Origin: an uncultured Prevotella sp.
GTDB lineage: Bacteria; Bacteroidota; Bacteroidia; Bacteroidales; Bacteroidaceae
Direction of reading: 5' to 3'
Assembly (NCBI GenBank): GCA_937916075.1
Contig: CALGHW010000065.1
Span: forward strand, 1-22,321
DNA: 22,321 nucleotides
The first letter of the stretch is position 1. Every line of letters begins with the position of its first letter. This document shows, one piece after another, positions 8,033 to 13,913 of the stretch. The position numbers and the translations under genes were made by a program. The notes below the pieces were generated by a model that did not search any database, was not told the origin of the DNA, and was given only the letters and a program-made list of their open reading frames with translations.

Positions 8033-8209
8033 CTCATTTGCATTACCTTTGAATAAAGTAGGCGGCACTCGGAAAAGAAAAAAAATGAATGGGATTCATT
8101 TTTGTCTTTTCACTCATTTGCACTACCTTTGAATAAAGTAGGCGGCACTCGGAAAAGAAAAAATGAATGGGATTCATTTTTGTCTTTTCACTCATTTGCA
8201 CTACCTTTG
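8033..8209 (+). repeat. Tandem promoter-palindrome repeat (2.5 copies) before EamA gene
   Basis: Three direct units. A partial one (8033-8072) lacks the palindrome but has TACCTTTG and the GGCGGCACTCGG box. A full 80-bp unit is at 8073-8152, and a last unit at 8153-8209. Dyad core arms AAAAATGAAT / ATTCATTTTT flank GGG (8081-8103 and 8159-8181). Outer arms GAAAAGA / TCTTTTC extend the dyads to 8072-8111 and 8152-8189, again with one unpaired G. The two full units differ by two A residues in the A-tract. Core and linker match the array at 1-132; the outer arms do not, but still pair. Confidence 0.9.
8179..8209 (+). promoter_or_regulatory. EamA transporter proximal promoter
   Basis: TTTG (8179-8182), 19 bp, TACCTTTG (8202-8209). 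The start of transcription should be near 8216, leaving a leader of only about 17 nt before ATG 8233. An identical promoter exists one repeat upstream (TTTG 8101-8104, TACCTTTG 8124-8131). The -33 box lies in the right arm of the dyad. Confidence 0.75.
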
Positions 8210-8232
8210 CACCACAAAAGAAAAACAAAAAA

Positions 8233-9132
8233 ATGAACAATACAACGAAAGGCTTCGCCTGTGGCATCCTGGCCGCCATCACCTATGGCACCAACCCCCT
8301 CTTCTCGCTCCACCTGCTCCACCTCGGCATCGACGTGGAGACCATCCTCTTCTACCGCTTTGCCCTGGCGGCGGCCATGTTGGGCCTGTTCATCACCCTG
8401 AGCGGCAAGAGCCTTGTCATACCCCGCAAGGCAGCACTCCCGCTACTGCTGGCCGGCGTGGTATTCGCCATGTCGTCGCAGACACTCTACCAGAGCTTTC
8501 TCTATATGGACGCCGGCATCGCCTGCTCCATCCTCTTCGTCTATCCCATCCTCGTGGCCGTCATCATGGCCGTGTTCTTCCATGAGCGGGCCTCCTGGAT
8601 TACTTACGGATGCATCGCCGTGGCCCTGACGGGCATCGGACTGCTCTACCAGGGCGACGGCAACACCTCGCTCAGCACCACCGGACTGCTGCTGGTCATC
8701 GCCTCATCACTCTGCTATGCGGTCTACATCGTGGGCGTGGACCACTCCGTGCTGCGCGGGGTGCCCTCGGGACGCATGACTTTCTGGGTGCTCTCCGCCG
8801 GAGCACTCACCTTCTTTGTCTGCACCGGACTGGGCACCCAACTCTGTCCGCTGCAACTCTCGGCCGAATGTCTCACCAACGTTATCGGCGTGGCCCTCGT
8901 GCCCACGGTCATCCCCATCCTCTTCATTAACGTGGCCATCAAGAACATCGGGCCCACCTACAGCGCCATCATCGGGGCCTTGGAACCTGTCACGGCCCTC
9001 TTCATCGGAGTGGGTGTGTTCGGTGAACAGCTCACCGTGCGCATCGTCATCGGCGCCGCCCTCATCTTCTTGGCGGTCATCACCATCGTCAGCAAACCGC
9101 TCATTGTGCAATATTTCCACAAGAACAAGTAG
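8233..9132 (+). CDS. DMT superfamily transporter (EamA domains)
   Basis: A 299-residue inner-membrane protein with about ten predicted helices arranged as two EamA repeats (residues about 5-140 and 150-290), the pattern of drug/metabolite exporters. The N-terminal half contains TYGTNPLFSLHLL and FYRFALAAAMLG; the second repeat contains GPTYSAIIGALEPVTALFIG, the GxLEPV-like signature in helix 9. ATG 8233 is chosen because it directly precedes MNNTTKGFACGI and follows the promoter at 8179-8209. An in-frame ATG at 8167 lies inside the palindrome, upstream of the expected transcript start. The stop is followed after 19 bp by a terminator-like hairpin. The substrate is unknown; members export amino acids, nucleotides or drugs. 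Confidence 0.9.
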   Translation: MNNTTKGFACGILAAITYGTNPLFSLHLLHLGIDVETILFYRFALAAAMLGLFITLSGKSLVIPRKAALPLLLAGVVFAMSSQTLYQSFLYMDAGIACSILFVYPILVAVIMAVFFHERASWITYGCIAVALTGIGLLYQGDGNTSLSTTGLLLVIASSLCYAVYIVGVDHSVLRGVPSGRMTFWVLSAGALTFFVCTGLGTQLCPLQLSAECLTNVIGVALVPTVIPILFINVAIKNIGPTYSAIIGALEPVTALFIGVGVFGEQLTVRIVIGAALIFLAVITIVSKPLIVQYFHKNK

Positions 9133-9151
9133 ATTTCACGGATTTAAGGAT

Positions 9152-9179
9152 AAAAAACAGGCGGCGGCCTGTGGTTTTT
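9152..9179 (+). terminator. Terminator-like hairpin after the EamA gene
   Basis: ACAGGC (9157-9162) pairs with GCCTGT (9167-9172); an A-tract before it pairs with TTTTT (9175-9179) across a two-base bulge. It begins 19 bp after the stop. Its right arm also covers the -33 position of the ptb promoter, so terminator and promoter share bases. Confidence 0.6.
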
Positions 9180-9200
9180 CGCACATTTGTATTACTTTTG
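9170..9200 (+). promoter_or_regulatory. ptb-buk promoter
   Basis: A TACTTTTG -7 box (9193-9200) fits TAnnTTTG. At 19 bp upstream the -33 position reads TGTG (9170-9173), three of four matching. The expected start near 9207 leaves a leader of about 30 nt before ATG 9237. Confidence 0.55.
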
Positions 9201-9236
9201 TGCAACCTAATTCATACACTATCAATCCTTGAAACC

Positions 9237-10154
9237 ATGACTAAAGATAAACACACTGCTGATTTCAACTCGGTCGTCGCACAACTCCAACAGGCGCCAC
9301 ACCGCAAACGGGTGGCCTTGGTGTGTCCGGCCGACACCCACACACAATATGTCATCGAGCAAGCCCTGGCCGACGCCACGGCCGACTTCCTCCTGGTCAG
9401 CGGCGGACAGACGCTGCCCGCCATTGAGGCCATCGCCCACAACCACCCCGACCGCATCACCTGCATTCATGCCGACACGCCCGACGAGGCGGCCCGACGG
9501 GCCGTCACAGCCGTGAGGGAAGGGGAGGCCGACGTGCTCATGAAGGGCACCATCAATACCGACAACCTGTTGCGCGCCGTGCTCAACAAGGAGTGGGGAC
9601 TGCTCCAGCCCGGACAGGTGATGAGTCATGTGGCCGTAGCCAGCATACCCTCCCGCGACGGGATGCTGGTTTTCTCTGACGCAGCCGTCATCCCTCAGCC
9701 CGACATCGACCAGCTTGACGCCATCGTGCGCTACACCGTGGCCACGGCCCGGCGGCTGGGTGCAGCCTGTCCCAAGGTGGCCCTGACCCACTGCACAGAG
9801 AAGGTGAGCGAGCGGTTTCCCGTCACCTTGGCTTATGAGGAACTCAAACGAAGGGCCGCCGCCGGGGCCTATGGCCCGGTATGTCTCGGCGGACCGATGG
9901 ATGTCAAGACGGCACTCGACGCCGAGAGCGGCAGCCTGAAGGGCATCACCTCGCCCGTGGTGGGACAGGCCGACGTGCTCGTCTTTCCCGACATCGAGGC
10001 CGGCAACACTTTCTACAAGGCCCTCTCGCTCTTCGCCCACGCCACCACGGCCGGCATGCTCTGCGGAACGACAGCGCCCGCCGTCGTGGCCTCCAGGGCC
10101 GACAGCGGCGAGAGCAAATACTACAGCCTGGTCATGGCCTGCGTGATGAGCTGA
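9237..10154 (+). CDS. ptb: Phosphate butyryltransferase-like acyltransferase
   Basis: A 305-residue cytoplasmic enzyme of the phosphate acetyl/butyryltransferase family, converting an acyl-CoA plus phosphate to acyl phosphate and CoA. Length fits Ptb (about 300) rather than long Pta. Motifs typical of Ptb are ADVLMKGTINTDNLLRAVL, SDAAVIPQPD, and near the end VVGQADVLVFPDIEAGNTFY, the phosphate/CoA-site segment of the family. ATG 9237 gives MTKDKHTADF and sits just after the promoter; an upstream in-frame start would lie before the transcript start. The next gene, 64 bp on, encodes the partner kinase. Butyryl, isobutyryl or isovaleryl phosphate are all possible products. Family call is firm, acyl preference is not. 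Confidence 0.92.
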   Translation: MTKDKHTADFNSVVAQLQQAPHRKRVALVCPADTHTQYVIEQALADATADFLLVSGGQTLPAIEAIAHNHPDRITCIHADTPDEAARRAVTAVREGEADVLMKGTINTDNLLRAVLNKEWGLLQPGQVMSHVAVASIPSRDGMLVFSDAAVIPQPDIDQLDAIVRYTVATARRLGAACPKVALTHCTEKVSERFPVTLAYEELKRRAAAGAYGPVCLGGPMDVKTALDAESGSLKGITSPVVGQADVLVFPDIEAGNTFYKALSLFAHATTAGMLCGTTAPAVVASRADSGESKYYSLVMACVMS

Positions 10155-10218
10155 ACGGGCAAGCAAACGCATGGGCCTCACTCTTAAACCCATTTCTAAA
10201 CCAGAAGCAACAACTGTC

Positions 10219-11280
10219 ATGAAGAAGATATTAGTCATCAATCCCGGCTCCACCTCCACCAAACTGGCCGTCTATCACGACCTGCACCCAGTCTGGCAGG
10301 GCGGAGCCCATCATCCCATGGCCGAGCTGGCCGCCTTCGACCATGCCGCCGACCAGCTGGACTACCGCCGGCGCTTTGTCCTCGACCGGCTCCAGGCCGA
10401 CGCCATCCCGGTCTGCTTTGACGCCGTGATAGCCCGGGGCGGACTGCTCAAGCCCATCCCCGGCGGCGTGTATGCCGTCAACGAGCGGATGAAGCACGAC
10501 TTGGTACATGCCGAGATGGACCATGCCTGCAACCTTGGGGCGCTGATAGCCGACGAGATAGCCCACCGCTGCCACTGTCCGGCTTATATCGCCGACCCCG
10601 TGGTGGTCGACGAGCTGCTGCCACGTGCCCGGCTGTCGGGACTGCCGGGCCTGGAGCGGCGCTCCATCTTCCACGCCCTCAACCAAAAGGCCGTGGCCCG
10701 GCGCTATGCCACGTCAATAGGCCGACGCTATGAGGACCTCAACCTCGTGGTGGCCCATCTCGGAGGGGGTATCTCCGTGGGGGCCCACCGACGGGGAAAG
10801 GTCATCGACGTGAACAACGCCCTCAACGGTGAGGGTCCCTTCTCGCCCGAACGGGCTGGCACGCTGCCCTGCTGCTCGCTGGTAGACCTCTGTTTCAGCG
10901 GGCGGTACAGCAAGAAGCAAGTGATGAAAATGCTGGCCGGACGGGGCGGACTCATAGCCCACCTGGGCCTCAACGACATGATTACCGTGGCCCAGAAGGC
11001 CGAGGCGGGCGAGGAGCCTTTCCACGAGGTGCTCGAGGCCATGCTCTATACCATCGCCAAGCAGATAGGGGCCATGTATGTGGCCTTGGAGGGCAAGGCG
11101 GACGCCATCATCCTCACTGGGGGCATCGCCTACAGCGACTATTGCACCGCCGCCATCCGGCGGCAGGTGGACTATCTGGCTCCCGTCACGGTATGTCCCG
11201 GAGAAGACGAGATGGGAGCGTTGGCCTTCAATGCGCTCGGTGCCCTCAACGGCACACTCGACGTGAAGACCTACGAATAG
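10219..11280 (+). CDS. buk: Butyrate kinase-like acyl kinase
   Basis: A 353-residue ASKHA-fold kinase that transfers phosphate from an acyl phosphate to ADP, yielding the free acid and ATP. The N-terminal phosphate-1 motif ILVINPGSTSTKLAVY is diagnostic. Also present are ARGGLLKPIPGGVYAVN, the HLGGGISVGAHRRGK phosphate-2 region, NNALNGEGPFSPERAGTLP, and the ILTGGIAYS adenosine-site motif near the C-terminus. Length equals that of butyrate kinases (about 355) and is shorter than acetate kinase (about 400). ATG 10219 is selected because the protein family begins at MKKILVINPG. It follows ptb by 64 bp and ends before the hairpin at 11356-11417, so the two form one unit. Confidence 0.95.
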   Translation: MKKILVINPGSTSTKLAVYHDLHPVWQGGAHHPMAELAAFDHAADQLDYRRRFVLDRLQADAIPVCFDAVIARGGLLKPIPGGVYAVNERMKHDLVHAEMDHACNLGALIADEIAHRCHCPAYIADPVVVDELLPRARLSGLPGLERRSIFHALNQKAVARRYATSIGRRYEDLNLVVAHLGGGISVGAHRRGKVIDVNNALNGEGPFSPERAGTLPCCSLVDLCFSGRYSKKQVMKMLAGRGGLIAHLGLNDMITVAQKAEAGEEPFHEVLEAMLYTIAKQIGAMYVALEGKADAIILTGGIAYSDYCTAAIRRQVDYLAPVTVCPGEDEMGALAFNALGALNGTLDVKTYE

Positions 11281-11549
11281 TCCCAGCAAGACTCCACTGT
11301 ACGTTCTGAAGAGGGGCACCTACTAAAACATATGGGATAATGTCGCATAAAAACAAAGTCGCCCAGAAAGGGCAAAAGCATCTTATTTTTAATGTTTTTG
11401 TCCTTTTGGGGCGACTTCATTTTTGAATAGTAACCAATGGTGTTACTATAGGATTAGGTGCAAAATGCCCTTTCAGGGCGCAGAGGGTCAGATTTATGAC
11501 ACACGCTCCTACTTGCGTTTGACAGGTTACGTTTTGGCATTCTTTAGGC
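11281..11549. other. Intergenic region between buk and lipoprotein gene
   Basis: Converging genes flank these 269 bases. They contain the long hairpin at 11356-11417 and a small GCCCTTTCAGGGC hairpin near 11468-11480. No reading frame resembling a gene was seen; a plus-strand frame from 11423 is short and runs into the end of the lipoprotein gene. Confidence 0.6.
11356..11417. terminator. Long bidirectional terminator between buk and lipoprotein operon
   Basis: A 26-bp stem (11356-11381 with 11392-11417) with a 10-nt loop; three positions are G-T wobbles and one is mismatched. The outer helix is AAGTCGCCC / GGGCGACTT. T-rich sequence follows on both strands, which suits the convergent genes. 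Confidence 0.8.
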
Positions 11550-12371
11550 TCATTTTACTCTTACAAATGTTAGAGTATAACCTAATGTATAATGAAGGTA
11601 GTTACTATCGTACAACACCAATCGATCGCTAGACAAATTATCTATACTTCTATACCATTTCTTTTTATTTCCATTTTTTACATATATTCCATAGTCGGTT
11701 GCAGAATATTCTTTAAATTCATAAGTATAGGATTCTGAAGCTTCCTGTGTAGACTTTGCATGCCATATACGAATTGTACCATCTTCACTAAACTCATACA
11801 TTTCACGAGTATCTCCCTCTTCATAAGTAAACACATCTGTCATTGTAAAATTATCAACAGTATATTTACCTACACTCTTGACGCATACCCATAGGCCATA
11901 AAGTTGGTCTACTGTATACTTAGGAGTATCAGGCTTGGATGTTGATACCAATGTATTACCAGTATAGTCACCTTTAGTTAGTGCGGCTTTTACTTCTTCC
12001 TTCGTATGATTTTTGAAGAGAGGCAAATCACGAATAGCATATCCCGTATTGCCGCTATGATAATCAGAAGCGTTGACTAAATATGTATCACGTAGACTAT
12101 TATTGTCAAAGTGAACTGACTCATAAGAATTAGTACAACAATTATCATTGAAGGTAAATTCCAACATATGAATTATCTCCATCTTCATTTGTGAATTATA
12201 CTCCTTGTAATTATATTGTGAACTATTCTCTTTTTCTATCCATATATTAAGTTGTATTTCACTTCTATCGGTAGGAGTATCGTCATCATTGCTACTACTG
12301 CTACAAGCTGTGATAGTTACAGCCAAAAATAGTAATGCTATAAAAATACTTATACTCTTATTCTGTTTCAT
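11550..12371 (-). CDS. Probable surface lipoprotein, function unknown
   Basis: A 273-residue lipoprotein. The signal peptide (1-22) ends in a lipobox with C23, followed by SSSSNDDD, the acidic stretch that acts as the export signal to the outer surface in Bacteroidetes. The mature protein is rich in Tyr, Asn and Ser. The C-terminal half (from LYGLWVC, through YEFSEDGTIRIWHA) has the look of a lipocalin-like beta-barrel domain, but this is only a resemblance. The gene starts 8 bp after the preceding lipoprotein gene ends, so the two form an operon. Codons favour A/T third positions, unlike the GC-rich neighbours, which suggests acquisition. I do not recognise a named family. Confidence 0.75.
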   Translation of the reverse strand: MKQNKSISIFIALLFLAVTITACSSSSNDDDTPTDRSEIQLNIWIEKENSSQYNYKEYNSQMKMEIIHMLEFTFNDNCCTNSYESVHFDNNSLRDTYLVNASDYHSGNTGYAIRDLPLFKNHTKEEVKAALTKGDYTGNTLVSTSKPDTPKYTVDQLYGLWVCVKSVGKYTVDNFTMTDVFTYEEGDTREMYEFSEDGTIRIWHAKSTQEASESYTYEFKEYSATDYGIYVKNGNKKKWYRSIDNLSSDRLVLYDSNYLHYTLGYTLTFVRVK

Positions 12372-12379
12372 ACTTCTGG

Positions 12380-12784
12380 TTATTTGAATTTATAATAAAC
12401 AGTGCCATCATGTACAAGTTGACCATTTCCAACGGAATATAAGCTACCATTGTCTAATACAATACGATTACCATCTGTTATATACGAATGGGTACTAGCA
12501 CTTCCTTTTTCTACATACCAGCCATTGGCACCAGGAACTTCAAACGCACCAGTTCCCCAATATTTAGAGTTAGGCGTAGCGGAAGATTTATAGTAGGTGA
12601 AAGCATTTTTTGTTATTACTACCATAAAGCGGAAATCATGTCCGTCAACATACTCTGTTTTTGTTGCATACGTACCATAAATACCTCCATCTCCGTCATC
12701 ATCACTGCTACAAGATACAAGCGAGAAAGAGAGTGTCGACATCATTACGACGACCATCACTAAAAATAAAATACTTTTTTTCAT
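12380..12784 (-). CDS. Small probable surface lipoprotein, function unknown
   Basis: A 134-residue lipoprotein: a hydrophobic signal peptide ending SLVSC (C25), then SSDDDGDGG, a typical acidic surface-export signal. The mature part is about 110 residues, predicted mainly beta, with many aromatics (FTYYKSS, GWYVEKGS, TVYYKFK). It is the first gene of a two-gene unit with the 273-residue lipoprotein 8 bp downstream. A weak -7-like CATCTTTG lies on the minus strand at 12819-12812. Composition is AT-rich, like its partner. The shared signal architecture and coupling suggest the two act together at the cell surface; no function can be assigned. Confidence 0.75.
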   Translation of the reverse strand: MKKSILFLVMVVVMMSTLSFSLVSCSSDDDGDGGIYGTYATKTEYVDGHDFRFMVVITKNAFTYYKSSATPNSKYWGTGAFEVPGANGWYVEKGSASTHSYITDGNRIVLDNGSLYSVGNGQLVHDGTVYYKFK

Positions 12785-12861
12785 AGTTGTAAGTTCTTAG
12801 CACCAAGACTCCAAAGATGCGTTTTTTAAAGTTTAATGGCTTGATTTATATAAATAAAGAA

Positions 12862-12891
12862 CGTGGAGCCGTTCCTGTTACTCGTTCCACG
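12862..12891 (-). terminator. Weak hairpin at the end of the 76-residue frame
   Basis: CGTGGA (12862-12867) and TCCACG (12886-12891) form a 6-bp stem with an 18-nt loop that contains the stop codon of the minus-strand frame. On the minus strand TTCTTTATTT follows. It may be a terminator or chance. Confidence 0.35.
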
Positions 12892-13108
12892 ATAGAAAGG
12901 CCTTCGCATTGCCCGACAAGTCGAAACGAGCAACGCTGAAAGCCCCACGTAGATGTGAATATATAATCCCTCCTTTATGACCACTAATGACAATGCCATA
13001 AATAGTCAATAGGAGAAGTATGTATATAATACACCCCATGAGGCGTTTCCGTTGCTTTGTCCTTGACTTGTCGATGAGTTTGCGAAGTTCTTCTACCGTC
13101 AAAACCAA
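12878..13108 (-). CDS. Possible small single-pass membrane protein (TTG start)
   Basis: A 76-codon frame. A basic, helix-like N-terminus (TVEELRKLIDKSRTKQRKR) precedes one hydrophobic segment, MGCIIYILLLLTIYGIVISG, then a short polar tail. The start would be TTG at 13108 or 13102, because an in-frame stop lies just upstream; an ATG start would leave only 53 residues. A TATTTTTG -7-like box is at 13195-13188 on the minus strand without a good -33 partner. The charge pattern before the membrane helix looks like a real protein, but length, start codon and lack of recognised relatives keep this tentative. Confidence 0.4.
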   Translation of the reverse strand: MVLTVEELRKLIDKSRTKQRKRLMGCIIYILLLLTIYGIVISGHKGGIIYSHLRGAFSVARFDLSGNAKAFLSWNE

Positions 13109-13496
13109 AGCGTACAGTTACGCCTTTATATATATAAATGTCTCCCTCTCTTCCACCCTTGAGGGCTTTCAGTTAAGGAATACGTTGCAAAAATAATATT
13201 TTATTATTAAAATAACGCCTAAAGAAAGCAAAAAATAGGAAACAACCTACAAAAAATATGTGAAAATGGCATGCCTAAAGATACTCATTTCCGCTTTTTA
13301 GCGTCATTTACTTGTTGGCGATACGCTGAAATAGGTCGAACCTTTTTGTCAAACCACCCCTGCCCCTCCTTTGAGAAAGGAGGGGACGCCGGAGATTATT
13401 TCAAACTATACAATTGGAAATAAAAACGCAAAATATAAAGATATTTCATATCCGTTCAATGCATCCTTCGAAGCCCTTGAAACGGCTAAAATGAGA

Positions 13497-13553
13497 AAGT
13501 TGCCTGATTCCTAGGAGAAACTTGGCAGGTTTCTCTTCGTAATCAGGCAACTT
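13497..13553. repeat. Strong nested hairpin inside the inverted-repeat element
   Basis: AAGTTGCCTGATT (13497-13509) pairs perfectly with 13541-13553. Inside a symmetric 5x5 internal loop a second perfect helix forms, GAGAAAC (13515-13521) with GTTTCTC (13529-13535), around a 7-nt loop. There is no long T-run on either side, so it does not look like an ordinary terminator. Confidence 0.75.
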
Positions 13554-13622
13554 GACTTTAACCGGCAAAAATAAATGTAAATAAATATCATTACAGTGCA
13601 TCGCTTTATCACGCCCAGAATT

Positions 13623-13650
13623 GTGGGTGCTGTGTCTCACCGCACCATCA
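13623..13650. repeat. Dispersed short repeat, copy 1
   Basis: GTGGGTGC, one base, GTGTCTC, then ACCATCA after a short variable part. An inverted-orientation copy lies at 22238-22263. Both contain GGTGC/GCACC arms able to form a small hairpin. Confidence 0.6.
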
Positions 13651-13661
13651 TGAAAAGAAGC

Positions 13662-13703
13662 CCTTGGGGGATGGTAATGATGCCTTGGAGGATGGAAAGA
13701 AAC
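13662..13703 (+). repeat. 21-bp imperfect tandem repeat (two units)
   Basis: CCTTGGGGGATGG plus 8 bp (13662-13682) is followed by CCTTGGAGGATGG plus 8 bp (13683-13703); a third CCTTG starts at 13704. The 13-bp heads differ at one base. Confidence 0.6.
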
Positions 13704-13840
13704 CCTTGCGTCCCCTCCTTTTTCAAAGGAGGGGTAGGGGGTGGTTTGATAAGAAGGTTCGACCTATTTAAACCCAAAACTCCGCCAACAAGCAAAAATG
13801 AGTTATTCCACACACTTTTGCAGATGCCCCCATAAGAGAC

Positions 13841-13891
13841 AAAAAAAAACATCGAGGAGGCGACACTTTTGCGCCTTCTCGATGTTTTTTT
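13841..13891. terminator. Terminator downstream of kduD
   Basis: ACATCGAG-GAGGCG pairs with CGCCTTCTCGATGT around ACACTTTTG, with an A-tract on the left (13841-13849) and a T-tract on the right (to 13891). It begins 22 bp after the kduD stop on the minus strand. The symmetry would let it work in both directions. Confidence 0.88.
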
Positions 13892-13913
13892 GTTTGTCTG
13901 ACTCGCCAGCGGC

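Larger units (their letters stand above)
7857..8232. other. Intergenic region between HU and the EamA gene
   Basis: No gene is seen. The region holds the HU terminator (7894-7933), about 100 unassigned AT-rich bases (7934-8032), then the tandem promoter-palindrome array (8033-8209) and a very short leader. Confidence 0.7.
13283..13803. repeat. Non-autonomous inverted-repeat element with REP-like hairpins at both ends
   Basis: Left end (best 13311-13388, weaker from 13283) and right end (best 13708-13791, to about 13803) are inverted copies. Shared blocks in order are CTTGTTGGCG (the last G..C part also at 13783-13792), AAATAGGTCGAACCTT, TCAAACCACCCC, and a palindrome CCCCTCCTTT / AAAGGAGGGG (left 13363-13385, right 13712-13734; 10-bp stems with 3-nt loops), then GGACGC. 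The arms are separated by about 319 bp with no transposase. This resembles a MITE or an inverted REP doublet. Confidence 0.75.
13109..13913. other. Large AT-rich intergenic region with a repeat element
   Basis: About 805 bases with no convincing gene. It holds an A/T-rich stretch with a possible minus promoter (13188-13195), an inverted-repeat element at about 13283-13803, a strong internal hairpin (13497-13553), a dispersed repeat (13623-13650), a 21-bp tandem pair (13662-13703), and the terminator of the kdu genes (13841-13891). Short frames within it are produced by the repeats. Confidence 0.65.

Noticed and set aside
8167..8232. Upstream in-frame ATG for the EamA transporter
   Set aside because: It lies inside the palindrome and upstream of the expected transcript start; the added residues do not resemble the family.
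9222..10262. Minus-strand open frame of 346 codons opposite ptb
   Set aside because: Antisense to an unambiguous Ptb sequence; Gly/His-rich with no motif.
10231..11319. Minus-strand frames opposite buk
   Set aside because: Antisense to a complete butyrate kinase with all motifs.
11423..11632. Plus-strand frame of 69 codons after the buk terminator
   Set aside because: Overlaps the end of the lipoprotein gene on the other strand and has no recognisable features.
13283..13803. Insertion sequence remnant with transposase
   Set aside because: No frame in the 319-bp interior resembles a transposase fragment; a non-autonomous element fits better.
13446..13852. Small frames inside the inverted-repeat element
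   Set aside because: Their sequence is made by hairpins and repeats; no promoter or family pattern supports them.
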